Assembly: GCA_963931865.1 (NCBI GenBank)
Contig: OZ007511.1
Location: 3,257,308 to 3,321,307, forward strand
Source: Axinella damicornis
Lineage: Eukaryota; Porifera; Demospongiae; Axinellida; Axinellidae
DNA: 64,000 nucleotides
Direction: 5' to 3'
The stretch's first letter is position 1, and each line of letters begins with the position of its first letter. The notes under the pieces were generated by a model. The model did no database searches and was not told the DNA's origin. It was given only the letters and a program-made list of their open reading frames with translations. The position numbers and the translations under genes were made by a program. Positions 44,096 to 56,000 of the stretch are shown here, in pieces.

Positions 44096-47000
44096 GTAAC
44101 GAAGTTAATTAGTTGCAGCTGCAGCAACATTGCTTCTCTCTCGCTGCAACATAGCCTAGATCGTTATGTTCACTACATGTAGTGATTGCTCAAGTCTCCC
44201 TAATGCAATGAAGTATATCACCTGGAAGATCAGCAGCCATATGCTGAAGGGGCTACCCTGTCAAAATAAAGTTTCATCATCATCATCATCCTTTATTTGT
44301 TTCTTGTGCATGCAGAGGCAAGTGGCCAGACTATCAGCAACTGCTTTGCTGCCAGGGATTGCCAAGGATCTGCCGTCACATCAACCACGTACAGTCGATG
44401 CTGCCTCCAGCCCCCAGGAGGGCAATCCTTCATCGGAGCCAGTGGGCAATGCCATAACTGTGAAGGTGAATTGCATGTCTACATAATTTACACAGACACA
44501 GATGTAATGCTCAAACATTACACCTCCCTGAACAACATTACTACTCTCTCACTGCAAACAGCCTGGACTTGTTTTGACCTTTATTGGTACATACATGTAC
44601 TGTGGTAGCCTTGTTCCCAGGCCATTCCCGCCGCCAGTATTTCATCGCTTCCAGTATGAAATACGGCAAGGGAAGGCCTAGGAGATCTGTTCACGTACGC
44701 TGCCATCAGGTAGACACACGGAGGGCAGTGCCCAACGAAGAATCTCGACATCCTGTCTTGTACTGTCTGTCCAAACGCTGGATGTCAGAGCGTTCGCTAG
44801 TCTCGGAACCAGACCCTTCGTGCGGGGGAGGAGGAAAGGGTCTGGGCACCATCTTACATTCGAGTTGTCCCCAGGTCGGAATGTTGACCTAACGAATCAG
44901 AAGCGTTGCTAATTACCACGCATAATTACATTCCGTGAGGACAACTCGAATGTAGGAACGTGCCCAGACCCTTTCCTCCTCCCCCGCACAAAGGGTCTGG
45001 TTCCGAGACTATCTATAACCCTGGAACTGATTTTTTGTGCGTTCTCTGAAGAGGAAACCCTTAGCTACTGTCTATGCCCTTGGTTCAAATGTCAGAGCGT
45101 TCGCTAGTCTCGGAACCAGACCCTTCGTGCGGGGGAGGAGGAAAGGGTCTGGGCACCATCTTACATTCGAGTTGTCCCCAGGTCGGAATGTTGACCTAAC
45201 GAATCAGAAGCGTTGATTGCGAATGACGTCAGGGAAATGATTTTTCTCTAGACTTTCAGAGTCGCCAGCGACTAGACACGGCAAATTGCTGTGCCGTACC
45301 GCGTTACCCACGAGTGTCTGACAAAAGTCGAGGAGAGCAACAAGCAGGTCGACTGTGATCGTACGCGTGGTATCGCAGTTGATCGCTAATAACCAAGCAT
45401 AATTACATTCTGTGAGGACAACTCGAATGTAGGCACGTGCCCAGACCCTTTCCTCCTCCCCCGTGCAAAGGGTCTGGTTCCGAGACTAAGCGTTCGCAAG
45501 GCAGACAATCGATACCGTTCATTGTTCACAATGCCGGGGACAGATCGACGCGAAACCGGTATTGGGCACCGCCCCCCGTGTGCACCATCTGTCTACCTGA
45601 CGTCATCGCATGTGACCAGATCTCCCAGGCCTTCCCCCGCCATATTTCATACTGGAAACGATGAAATACTGGCGGTGGGAATGGCCTGGGAATGAGGCTA
45701 TACTGTGGTGGGTCACCCTCAGCAGACTCAGCTCAGAGCTACAATACAACTGCTAGGTCTTCCTTACAACCTAATTAACATGCAGACACTGGTGGGGCCC
45801 CTGTGGCCAGGAGAGGTAGATTCTTGCTGAGTAGTTCATCTGATAAAATCTCACTGCAGCTGCCATTTCAATGAATTTGAGTATGCACGGCCCTCCTTAC
45901 ATTGGAGACCTGTGGCTACCCCGCATGCGTACAGCAGGGGTTAAGTGTGTCCCTTCAGTCTGTTGGGCACGCAGGGGTTAAGTGTGTCCCTTCAGTCTGT
46001 GGAGCACACAGGGGTTAAGTGTGTCCCTTCAGTCTGTGGAGCACGCAGGGGTTAAGTGTGTCTTTCAGTCTGCGGAGCACACAAACATCAGCAGTTTGAG
46101 CAGTGAAGGCCTTGTTGAAGGCTTAGTTGAGGATAGAAATGTCAGAATTCAGAAAATAATAGCGTCTACATAACACACGGACCATGCAGAGATCCACTCG
46201 AGAGGCTTAGAAAAGCTGCGTGAAAGTCATGCTTCTAATTTATACAACTTGACCACACCCTAATTCTAACATTGCTGCCACAACTTACGGTATCTCATTC
46301 TAAATGCTGACATCGCTGTATTAAATATCACGTACATCGGTAGGCGGTAGACCTAGCTAGCTCATTGTGCATGTTGTTTGAATAATCGGCGGTAGACCTA
46401 CCTGTATCAAGTCAAAGTAGCACACAGGTACGTGCTCTGCTGAGCACCTCTAGTCAGTGAAGAGGAGCTTACACTGGCCGCTTGCACTGACTGCTCTCTT
46501 CTACCACATGTATGAATGTCCTCTAGCTGGCTGCCAGGGCCACCCTGGTTTGCACAGTGTTAGTGAATGTCCATTGTACTTTGAAGTCAGACACCAGATG
46601 GTAGCATGTGGCTGTCTAAACATGGAGTGCTAGCTGGCTTCCATGTAGCTTACACATTCTGATTGCTTGATTTGGTTGAGGAGTTGAAAACACTTCCCAC
46701 ACACAGACTCCATCTTGCACACCATCCAATAGTCTTGTGCCCTCTCTTCAAGAAAAGGGTCTGGTTACTATTTAGATATCTTTTAGTTGGTTGTGCCGAG
46801 TCAGCAGTATTGATTCAAAACAAGCCCATGCAAGCGTTCAAGTGAACCAATGAGATAGGCCTATGTCTGAAAGCATGGGTCAGTGCTGACTCGGCACAAC
46901 CAAGAACCCACTCAATAGTCACCAGACCCTTTTCCTTGTGAGAGAGTGGTGTCTGGGCACGAGACTAGCCATCCTGCACCCTTCTGCTTGGCTATTGATG

Positions 47001-50000
47001 TCATCCATAGTCCCCAAAACTTGGTGCTATCTTATACGGGTTGCTCACATAGCCTAGCACGCTCCCAGTCTACCCACATGTGCATGTGTATATATTCTGC
47101 GCAATTTAGGAATTTGCACAATGTCGAGATTGCACTGCACATTCTCGGAATCCGGAAATTGCATGCCAATTTCAAGATTGTGCAAGACATTTGCACAATC
47201 TCGAGATTACGCAGGACAAACGCTGGGGTGAGACAGTCTGGATGGCGTTCTACAGGGTCTTTGGCTTATCTTCTGGCCATTCTCTCAGGTGAGTCAAGTT
47301 GAAGAGAGTAGTATCGGCCGGGAAAGAAATTATTACAGCGCTTAAACTTTGTCCCGAGTTCCACAGTAAGCGACAGTGCTCGATGGCTTAGTCAGAACGG
47401 TTATCGGTATTTCATGAGAGCAGTGCTGTCATTCTCCCAAAGACAGCGACGAGCGCAAGAAGTGGCAGCCAACTGGAAGAGAAAGCACTCATGAAGTTTG
47501 CAAATTCTGCACGTGCAATCTCAAGATTCACTGCGCATTCTCGAGATTGCGCAAATCCCTAAATTGTGTGGAATATATACGTCTAGGGAGAGTTAGCATG
47601 CCAACAGAGAGTGGTTAAACCTAATTCCAAGGCCAGTCATATGGGCGGGACTTAAGACATTCATTTTCAACCCTGTGCAACAACTTGAGCATGAGTAGGA
47701 GGTGGGTTCTGGATACATGGTGGGCACTACGGTATGCGTGTTGTTTCTATTGGGGTGGTTGTAGTAACATGACTTCAAATACACATGCACACACACACAT
47801 ATACACACACACACCTGTTCCAGATCTAGTTATTGAGTTCTCTCGTGCTAACCACACTGTGGGGGAGGGGTCATCGTTTGTCACCCTGGAGATTTTGAAG
47901 TTTGGAGAGACAAGCAGCGATGTCCAGTTTAGCGTTGTTCTGGAAGGCCGGACTGCTACATGTACGTACTGAAGTAAATGGTAATGTTGACCATGAGCTG
48001 CTAATCAGTGGTGACATATTACACTCCTGGAAGAGGAGTTGCGTGTAATACTTATATAATGTTTGACCATTCATTGATTTCCCCGTCATACTAGCCTCGT
48101 TCCCAGGCCGTTTTGGGAGGGAGAAACGGCCTGGCAACTTCCGTGAGTTCAAACTGTATACGGACGTAACGTCACGGCAATTGCATACCTCATTCAATCA
48201 GTGAAGTCCACGTGATACTTCTGATATTTTCACCGGCTGAGAATGGTCCTTTCCTGCTCGTGGAAGCAGCTGTTTGTGCAGGTTCTGCGACGGAAGGCAA
48301 GCAGAAGATGAACGAACAAAAGTCGTCGTGCAGAGCACCTACACTAGCGCGATCGAGCGATCAACTATTGTGTTGAATGGGCGTGACTGCGACGTTTCAA
48401 CGCATGATGCAATTCGGTTTACTGTACATGTTGTTATGTGACAGCGTCTTCCAACTCTGGCAGCGGAAGTAACAGTTTAAACTCGCGGAAGTTCCCAGGC
48501 CGTTTCTCCCTCCCAAAACGGCCTGGGAATGAGGCTACCGTCATACTGAAGTATACAGTAATGTTGACCATCAACTGATTTACAACTGATTTCACCATCA
48601 ATGTACAGAAAGTCACAGAGTTATGAACGCTTTTTGTCTTCCCATGGCCTCCAATGCTCACTTCAACGGTACTTGATGTCACATATATACGTGTGAGTGA
48701 TTAATTGGGCCAAGCTGTAGGACATTGCTCTACCAAGAATATGCTTGCCGCTTGTAATACCTTGGAAATGTGGCAATTGAGAATGCATATGCAGAATTTG
48801 AGATAACTACTAAAAATGAGTATGTAAAGAATGTTCTGCTGCCAACCTTCACAAATGGAAAAACTTTAGCTATGTATTTCTTGCCCCCCCCCCCCCCCCC
48901 CCCCCCCCACCCCCCTCCCCAGCTGGTGATGACTTTGGTCTTTTCTCGTCTCCCTTCATGGAGTTAACAGCCTTGTTGCTCTTCAATGAGACACAGGTCC
49001 AGTTTGGTGTGCAGGTCGTGGACGATTCCATCGTTGAAGACACAGAGAGCTTTGTCGCCCGGCTGCAGCTACCCTCTGACCCAAGTGTGAACCCTCCGGG
49101 ACTGCAGATAGGGCAGGGTACCACGTCCGTCGACATCATTGACAACGACTGTAAGTAGGGGACCAGCAACAGTGGTAGACCGTGACGAATGAGTGTCCCT
49201 TGTGTTCTGTTGCCATGGCAATGCTACTGGAAGTGTATTGGTGAGCATGAATTACTGGTAACCATTCAGCCATACAGCATCTGGTTCGCTGCAAACCTGG
49301 GATGCAGCCAAGTACATGGCCGCCAATATGGAAACCTAAGTTGGTATCATTACCATAGCAACAGGTAACCATTTTATGGTCTTAAACCGTACCTACGCCA
49401 TGCCCCCAACTTCCTGAGTGATCTCGCTCAATAGAATAACCACACCATATGTGGGAGAATGATCGAGGGACAACAGTCACTAATGCTGATGGCTGGTGAT
49501 CCATAATGCTGCCTGTACATTAGACACACACCTTCACAATCCCCTCCCTCCCTCCCTCCCTCCCTCCTTCCCTCCCTCCCTCCCTCCCTCCCTCCCTCCC
49601 TCCCTCCCTCCCTCCCTCCCTCCCTCCCTCCCTCCCTCCCTCCCTCTCTCCCTCTCCCTCCATCCCTCCATCCCTCCCTCCCTCCCTCCCTCCCTCCCTC
49701 CCTCCCTCCCTCCCTCCCTCCCTCCCTCCCTCCTCCCTCCCACCCTCCCTCCCTCCCACCCTCCCTCCCTCCCTCCCTCCCATCTCTCTCTTTCAGTTGT
49801 GAATGTGAGTATCACTCCTAGTAACATCACAGTTGAGGAGATGCGCCAGATGCTGGGTTTCCAGGTCACAAAGCAAGGCACTGCCGTCAGGAATGTGCAG
49901 TTTACCATTTTCACTCAGTCTATCTCTGCAAGAGGTGGGAGTCATGAAATGCACGTTTAATGAATATGTACATGTTCATGGGTAGCGTTATTTGTCCCAT

Positions 50001-53000
50001 AGTAGTTGTACATACCTTTCTGCAGCATGGCCTAGCAACACCGCCTGGTGAAGTTACTACAATTAGTCTGTTTCTATTGCATAATGAAAATGCCGAAGTC
50101 CAGGAATGAGTTAATGGTTAGCAACTTTCTTGGCGAAAGATTTTGCTTCACCCAATCATACTGCACGAGGCATCACCTCAAGCAACTCTGACAAAGAGCC
50201 CATGCTCACTGAATGTTGAAAGCAACCGAAGCACTAAGTATTCTCTCATGAGGTGAAGGCGAACCCGTGGAATAACACACCCTCTCAGCGAATTTCAGAG
50301 AGAGGAGCTTGCGCTCGGTGTTGCAGTTATAATACACTTATGGTGGAAGGCTAATGGCACGGAAGTACAATCTGAAAACCATGCTTTTGGCGTTTGGTCA
50401 TGTTTTGATAGCATGGTGCAGAACACAATTTTGGGTGGTCATACCACTTGTACTGACAGTGCCAAGCTTTAAATTGCAGGAGGCTTCGCCTCGTGCAATT
50501 ATTCGTACGTACTCACCCAACTAGCACTCTGCACCATTCTATTATTATGTAAGTCATACAAAAGTGCAAAATAGAAACAAGGCCGAGAGTTTGTGCTCAC
50601 ATGACCATGGTATGGATCCAGACCATGCTAAGGCCAGCAATGTGGCACCATAACCTGACAGAGAACTGTTCTGACTGTAGTTTCTGTTACCAGCTTGAGC
50701 TCGGAGATATCATATTTCTTCGCTGTCACACCAAAGCATTTCAGTTGAAACATGCATGTAGCCAAAATGTTTTCTGAGCTTTGGTTGGTATTGAATCCTT
50801 TTGTTTATGCAGGAACCAACTTTATTGGGTGGGTGGGTGGGTGGGTGGGTGGGTGGGTGGGTGGGTGGGTGGGTGGGTGGTGGGTGGGTGGGTGGGTGGG
50901 TGGGTGGGTGGGTGGGTGGGTGGGTGGGTGGGTGGGTGGGTGGGTGGGTGGGTGGGTGGGTGGGTGGGTGGGTGGGTGGGTGGGTGGGTGGGTGGGTGGG
51001 TGGGTGGGTGGGTGGGTGGGTGGGTGGGTGGGTGGGTGGGTGGGTGGGTGGGTGGGTGGGTGGGTGGGGGGGAGGGAGGGAGGGGAGGGAGGGAGGGGAG
51101 GGGAGGGGGGGAGGGAGGGGAGGGAGGAGGGAGGGAGGGGAGGGAGGGGAGGGAGGGGAGGGAGGGAGGGGAGGGAGGGCAGGGAGGGATGGAGGGGAGG
51201 GAGGGAGGGAGGGATGGAGGGGAGGGAGGGAGGGAGGGGAGGGAGGGGGGATCTGGGTGGGTGGGTGGGTGCGAATGAAAGGATGAAAGACCAATAACTG
51301 AAAGGCTGTTTGAGAGACAAGTAAGAATTAAGCCTCCACTACTAACATTTGTAAATCAACCTGGGGCAATCGATCACTGATAACTACACAAGTTAGTATG
51401 TCTTGTACGTCGATCCTCTGTCTAATGTTTGAGTACAACCTTATGCATGTTTATATTTGGTTCCTAGATGTACAAACATTATCTTCTCTTCCAGCCCCAG
51501 GTGACTTTCTCTCCTTTCAACGCACCCTAACCTTTTTCCCTATGGACTCTGAGGTCACAGTTTATGCGACCGTTCAAGAAGACATGATCGTGGAGAGCGA
51601 GGAGGAATTTCTTGTTGTGGTTGCTGCAGCGCCAGGGGAGAGGGGGGAGTCATGACACCACAGAACACTTCAGTGGTCTCCATTGCTGATGATGACAGTA
51701 TGTGGGTGGGTGGGTGGGTGGGTGGGTTGGAGGGAGGAAGGAAGGAGAGGGAGGGAAGGACGGATGGACGGACGGACGGACGGATGGGGGGACCGAGGGA
51801 AATACGGAAGGAGGGAGGGAGGGCATGCAATGAAGGAAAGGAAGAGGGAGGGGAGGGTAGAAGAGGGGTGATAGGGGAGAGGGGAGTGAGGGAGGGGGTG
51901 GAGGAGGGACAGATGGATGGACAGACGATGTACAGACAGATGGATATGGAGGGAGGGAAGGAAGGAAGCAAGGAAGGAAAGGAAGAGTGAGGGGAGGAGG
52001 GAGAAGAGAGAGGGAAGGAGAGGAGAGAGGAGGGAGAGAGAGAGGTGGGAGAGGAAGGGAGGGGGAGGGGGGAAGGAGGGAAGAAAGTGAAGAACTCTAT
52101 ATTTTTCTTCTTTGCCAGCCCTTGAGATAGGATTTGGCAGCAGCAGCTTCACAGTGAGAGAATCTGAAGGGATTGCTTCGGTGGTGGTGATGAAGGTGGG
52201 GGAGAATGAGCGACCTGTCTCTGTGCTGTTCTCAACTCAGAATGGAACTGCAACTGGTATGCCTCGCTGCCTCTGTGTCTGGCTGTCTGTATAGTCTCTT
52301 AGAAAACTGTTTCTGTCGAAAGAAAGACTGCGGTGTCTTCACAACTTCCTGCTTCAGTATAATATAATCCAGACCATGCATGGACCAGCTGAGATGGACG
52401 AGAGCTTCCTGCTGCCGGATTGCTCGCGAAGTAGCTGAGCAAGCGAAGCTACGTACTTGTACAATTCATTAATTTTATATTCAAACAACTTCCAAGGCCA
52501 CACCCTCAGCAATGACTACAACTGCTCCCCAATTGTTCCCGCTTCAGCTGCTGCTCCTCGATTGCATTCGCTTCAACTACTGGATCCAAATGGCGTCCGC
52601 TTCGGCTACTGGTCCCTGATTGCGTCCGCTTCAACTGCTGCTCCCCAATTGCGTCCACTTCAGCCGCTGCCCAATTGTGTCTGCTTGTAGCCCCAACTTA
52701 AATTGAAGTATGAAAGTTGCGCATCACTAGTCCAGTCTGGTCCCACGAACATCCCACTTCCGTCACACACAGACAGGCAGTAACACCCACACACACACAC
52801 CGTTAAAATCTTAATGTGTTGATGTCAGATCAAGGTCTATGGAATTTGATACAAAGGTTGCTATGACAAAATGTGACTTTGCCTTCTGATTTGTTTGTGA
52901 TAGCCATGGTAATCTTGTTATCTTCTCTTTGATACATAGATGCTGATGACTTTGTGTCCATTACTGAGCAGGTCTTGACCTTTGGACCGAGTGACGCAAT

Positions 53001-56000
53001 GCTTCGTGTGCCTGTCAGTGTTTTGCAGGAGGGCCTGCTGGAGGATGTGGAGAGCTTCAACTGCACTCTCTCCATGGCCCCGGGAGAGACTGGTGTGGTT
53101 ATCAGCCAGGGCAGAGCCTCTGTTGACATCATCGATACAGATGGTGAGTTGCATGCACACACTGTGTACAGTGTGTACCGTGCAGTGGAAGCATGTTTCA
53201 TGTATGGGCTTCAGTGGAGATCCTTCCAATGGGAGATGTGCAGCTCATGTACACAATGGCAGTGGTGGAAGCAGTATGGAATTGAAAAATTATCCACCTC
53301 CCTCCCTCCCTCTCTCTCCTTCGATACCTCCCTCCCCCTGCTCCCTCCCCCCTCCCCTCCCCCTCTCTCCCTCCCTCCCTCCCTCCCTCCCTCCCTCCCT
53401 CCCTCCCTCCCTCCCTCCCTCCCTCCCTCCCTCCCTCCCTCCCTCCCTTCCTCCCTCCCCACCTCCCCCCTCCCCCCTCCCCCTCCCTCCTTCCCTCCCT
53501 CCCTGCCTCCCTCCCTCCCTCGATACCTCCCTCCCCCCTCCCCCTTCCCTCCCTCCCTCCCTCCCTCCCTCCCTCCCTCCCTCCCTCCCTCCCTCCCTCC
53601 CTCCCTCCCTCCCTCCCTCCTTTACTAGAGGTAACAATTGGGTTTGAAGTTACTGCAATGCAAGTGAGTGAGTCTGCTGCAACAGTAGACGTTGCAGTGA
53701 GTCTGCGAAGTGGTATTCTGGGGAGAATTGCAGCTGTGGCAGTATCTGACCGTGAAGGACGTGCCACTGGTGAGACATCATATAACATGCATATAGTAGT
53801 GCCAACATGCGTGATGACATCAATACGGTGCTTTTGAACCAGAAATGGAGTTTCATCTCCTGCCATAGCCTCGTTCCCAGGCCTACCCTGTTTTTTCTGT
53901 TCCCCGGTTTGTGTTGACAGATGTGGAAGAGTGGCGTGGTGAAAACGGGGAAGGCCTGGTATTATCCATTACGTTATTGATGTCAGCTGGACATAGGGGG
54001 GTGTGGCCCAACCGCAAATAAGTTTAAAAACTGGCCGACAAAGTTGTGTAGGTCGTCTGAGAGTCTCGACTAGCCGCGGAGTGTTTGAACCGAGCCGACT
54101 GGATGATGAACTGCTTCAGGACCTGCTGAAGCAACTACGGACCCCGCCCCCCCTACGTCCACCTCGTGTCCACCTGACGTCACTCATGTGATGAATGATA
54201 GCAGGCCTTCCCCGTTCTTAGCCGCTCTTCCGCATCTGTGTATTAGCCTCATACCCCTAGCCTAGCCTCGTACCCCTAGCCTAGCTTCATATGCCTAACC
54301 TCATTCTTAGGTCGTCCTGACCCAGTGTATACCCAGGCCTATCCTAGCCTCGTACCCTAGCCTCAAGCCTAGCTCCACCCTAACCTTGTACCCTAGCCTC
54401 AAGCCTAGCTCCACCCTAACCTTGTACCCTAGCCTCCTGCCTAGCTCCACCCTAACCTTGTACCCTAGCCTCAAGCCTAGCTCCACCCTAACCTTGTACC
54501 CTAGCCTCAAGCCTAGCTCCACCCTAACCTTGTACCCTAGCCTCAAGCCTAGCTCCACCCTAACCTTGTACCCTAACCTTGTACCCTAGCCTCAAGCCTA
54601 GCTCCACCCTAACCTTGTACCCTAGCCTCAAGCCTAGCTCCACCCTAACCTTGTACCCTAGCCTCAAGCCTAGCTCCACCCTAACCTTGTACCCTAGCCT
54701 CAAGCCTAGCTCCACCCTAACCTTGACCCTAGCCTCAAGCCTAGCTCCACCCTAACCTTGTACCCTAGCCTCAAGCCTAGCTCCACCCTAACCTTGTACC
54801 CTAGCCTCAAGCCTAGCTCCACCCTAACCTTGTACCCTAGCCTCAAGCCTAGCTCCACCCTAACCTTGTACCCTAGCCTCAAGCCTAGCTCCACCCTAAC
54901 CTTGTACCCTAACCTTGTACCCTAGCCTCAAGCCTAGCTCCACCCTAACCTTGTACCCTAGCCTCAAGCCTAGCTCCACCCTAACCTTGTACCCTAGCCT
55001 CAAGCCTAGCTCCACCCTAACCTTGTACCCTAGCCTCAAGCCTAGCTCCACCCTAACCTTGTACCCTAACCTTGTACCCTAGCCTCAAGCCTAGCTCCAC
55101 CCTAACCTTGTACCCTAGCCTCAAGCCTAGCTCCACCCTAACCTTGTACCCTAGCCTCAAGCCTAGCTCCACCCTAACCTTGTACCCTAGCCTCCTGCCT
55201 AGCTCCACCCTAACCTTGTACCCTAGCCTCAAGCCTAGCTCCACCCTAACCTTGTACCCTAGCCTCAAGCCTAGCTCCACCCTAACCTTGTACCCTAGCC
55301 TCAAGCCTAGCTCCACCCTAACCTTGTACCCTAACCTTGTACCCTAGCCTCAAGCCTAGCTCCACCCTAACCTTGTACCCTAGCCTCAAGCCTAGCTCCA
55401 CCCTAACCTTGTACCCTAGCCTCAAGCCTAGCTCCACCCTAACCTTGTACCCTAGCCTCAAGCCTAGCTCCACCCTAACCTTGACCCTAGCCTCAAGCCT
55501 AGCTCCACCCTAACCTCGTACCCTAGCCTCAAGCCTAGCTCCACCCTAACCTTGTACCCTAGCCTCAAGCCTAGCTCCACCCTAACCTTGTACCCTAGCC
55601 TCAAGCCTAGCTCCACCCTAACCTTGTACCCTAGCCTCAAGCCTAGCTCCACCCTAACCTTGTACCCTAACCTTGTACCCTAGCCTCAAGCCTAGCTCCA
55701 CCCTAACCTTGTACCCTAGCCTCAAGCCTAGCTCCACCCTAACCTTGTACCCTAGCCTCAAGCCTAGCTCCACCCTAACCTTGTACCCTAGCCTCAAGCC
55801 TAGCTCCACCCTAACCTTGTACCCTAACCTTGTACCCTAGCCTCAAGCCTAGCTCCACCCTAACCTTGTACCCTAGCCTCAAGCCTAGCTCCACCCTAAC
55901 CTTGTACCCTAGCCTCAAGCCTAGCTCCACCCTAACCTTGTACCCTAGCCTCAAGCCTAGCTCCACCCTAACCTCGTACCCTAGCCTCAAGCCTAGCTCC

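Larger units (their letters stand above)
44606..45700. mobile_element. MITE family A with nested family B insertions
   Basis: The left end TAGCCTTGTTCCCAGGCC and right end GGCCTGGGAATGAGGCTA are inverted. TACTGTGG is duplicated on both sides (44598-44605 and 45701-45708). Subterminal hairpins (CCAGTATTTCATCG and CGATGAAATACTGG) are also inverted. The interior is interrupted by two family B bodies at 44798-45011 and 45105-45488. It lies in the intron after the cysteine-rich exon. Confidence 0.75.

Noticed and set aside
50710..51320. Glycine/tryptophan/valine or histidine/threonine/proline repeat proteins
   Set aside because: These are translations of TGGG and GGGA tracts within an intron of the Calx-beta gene.
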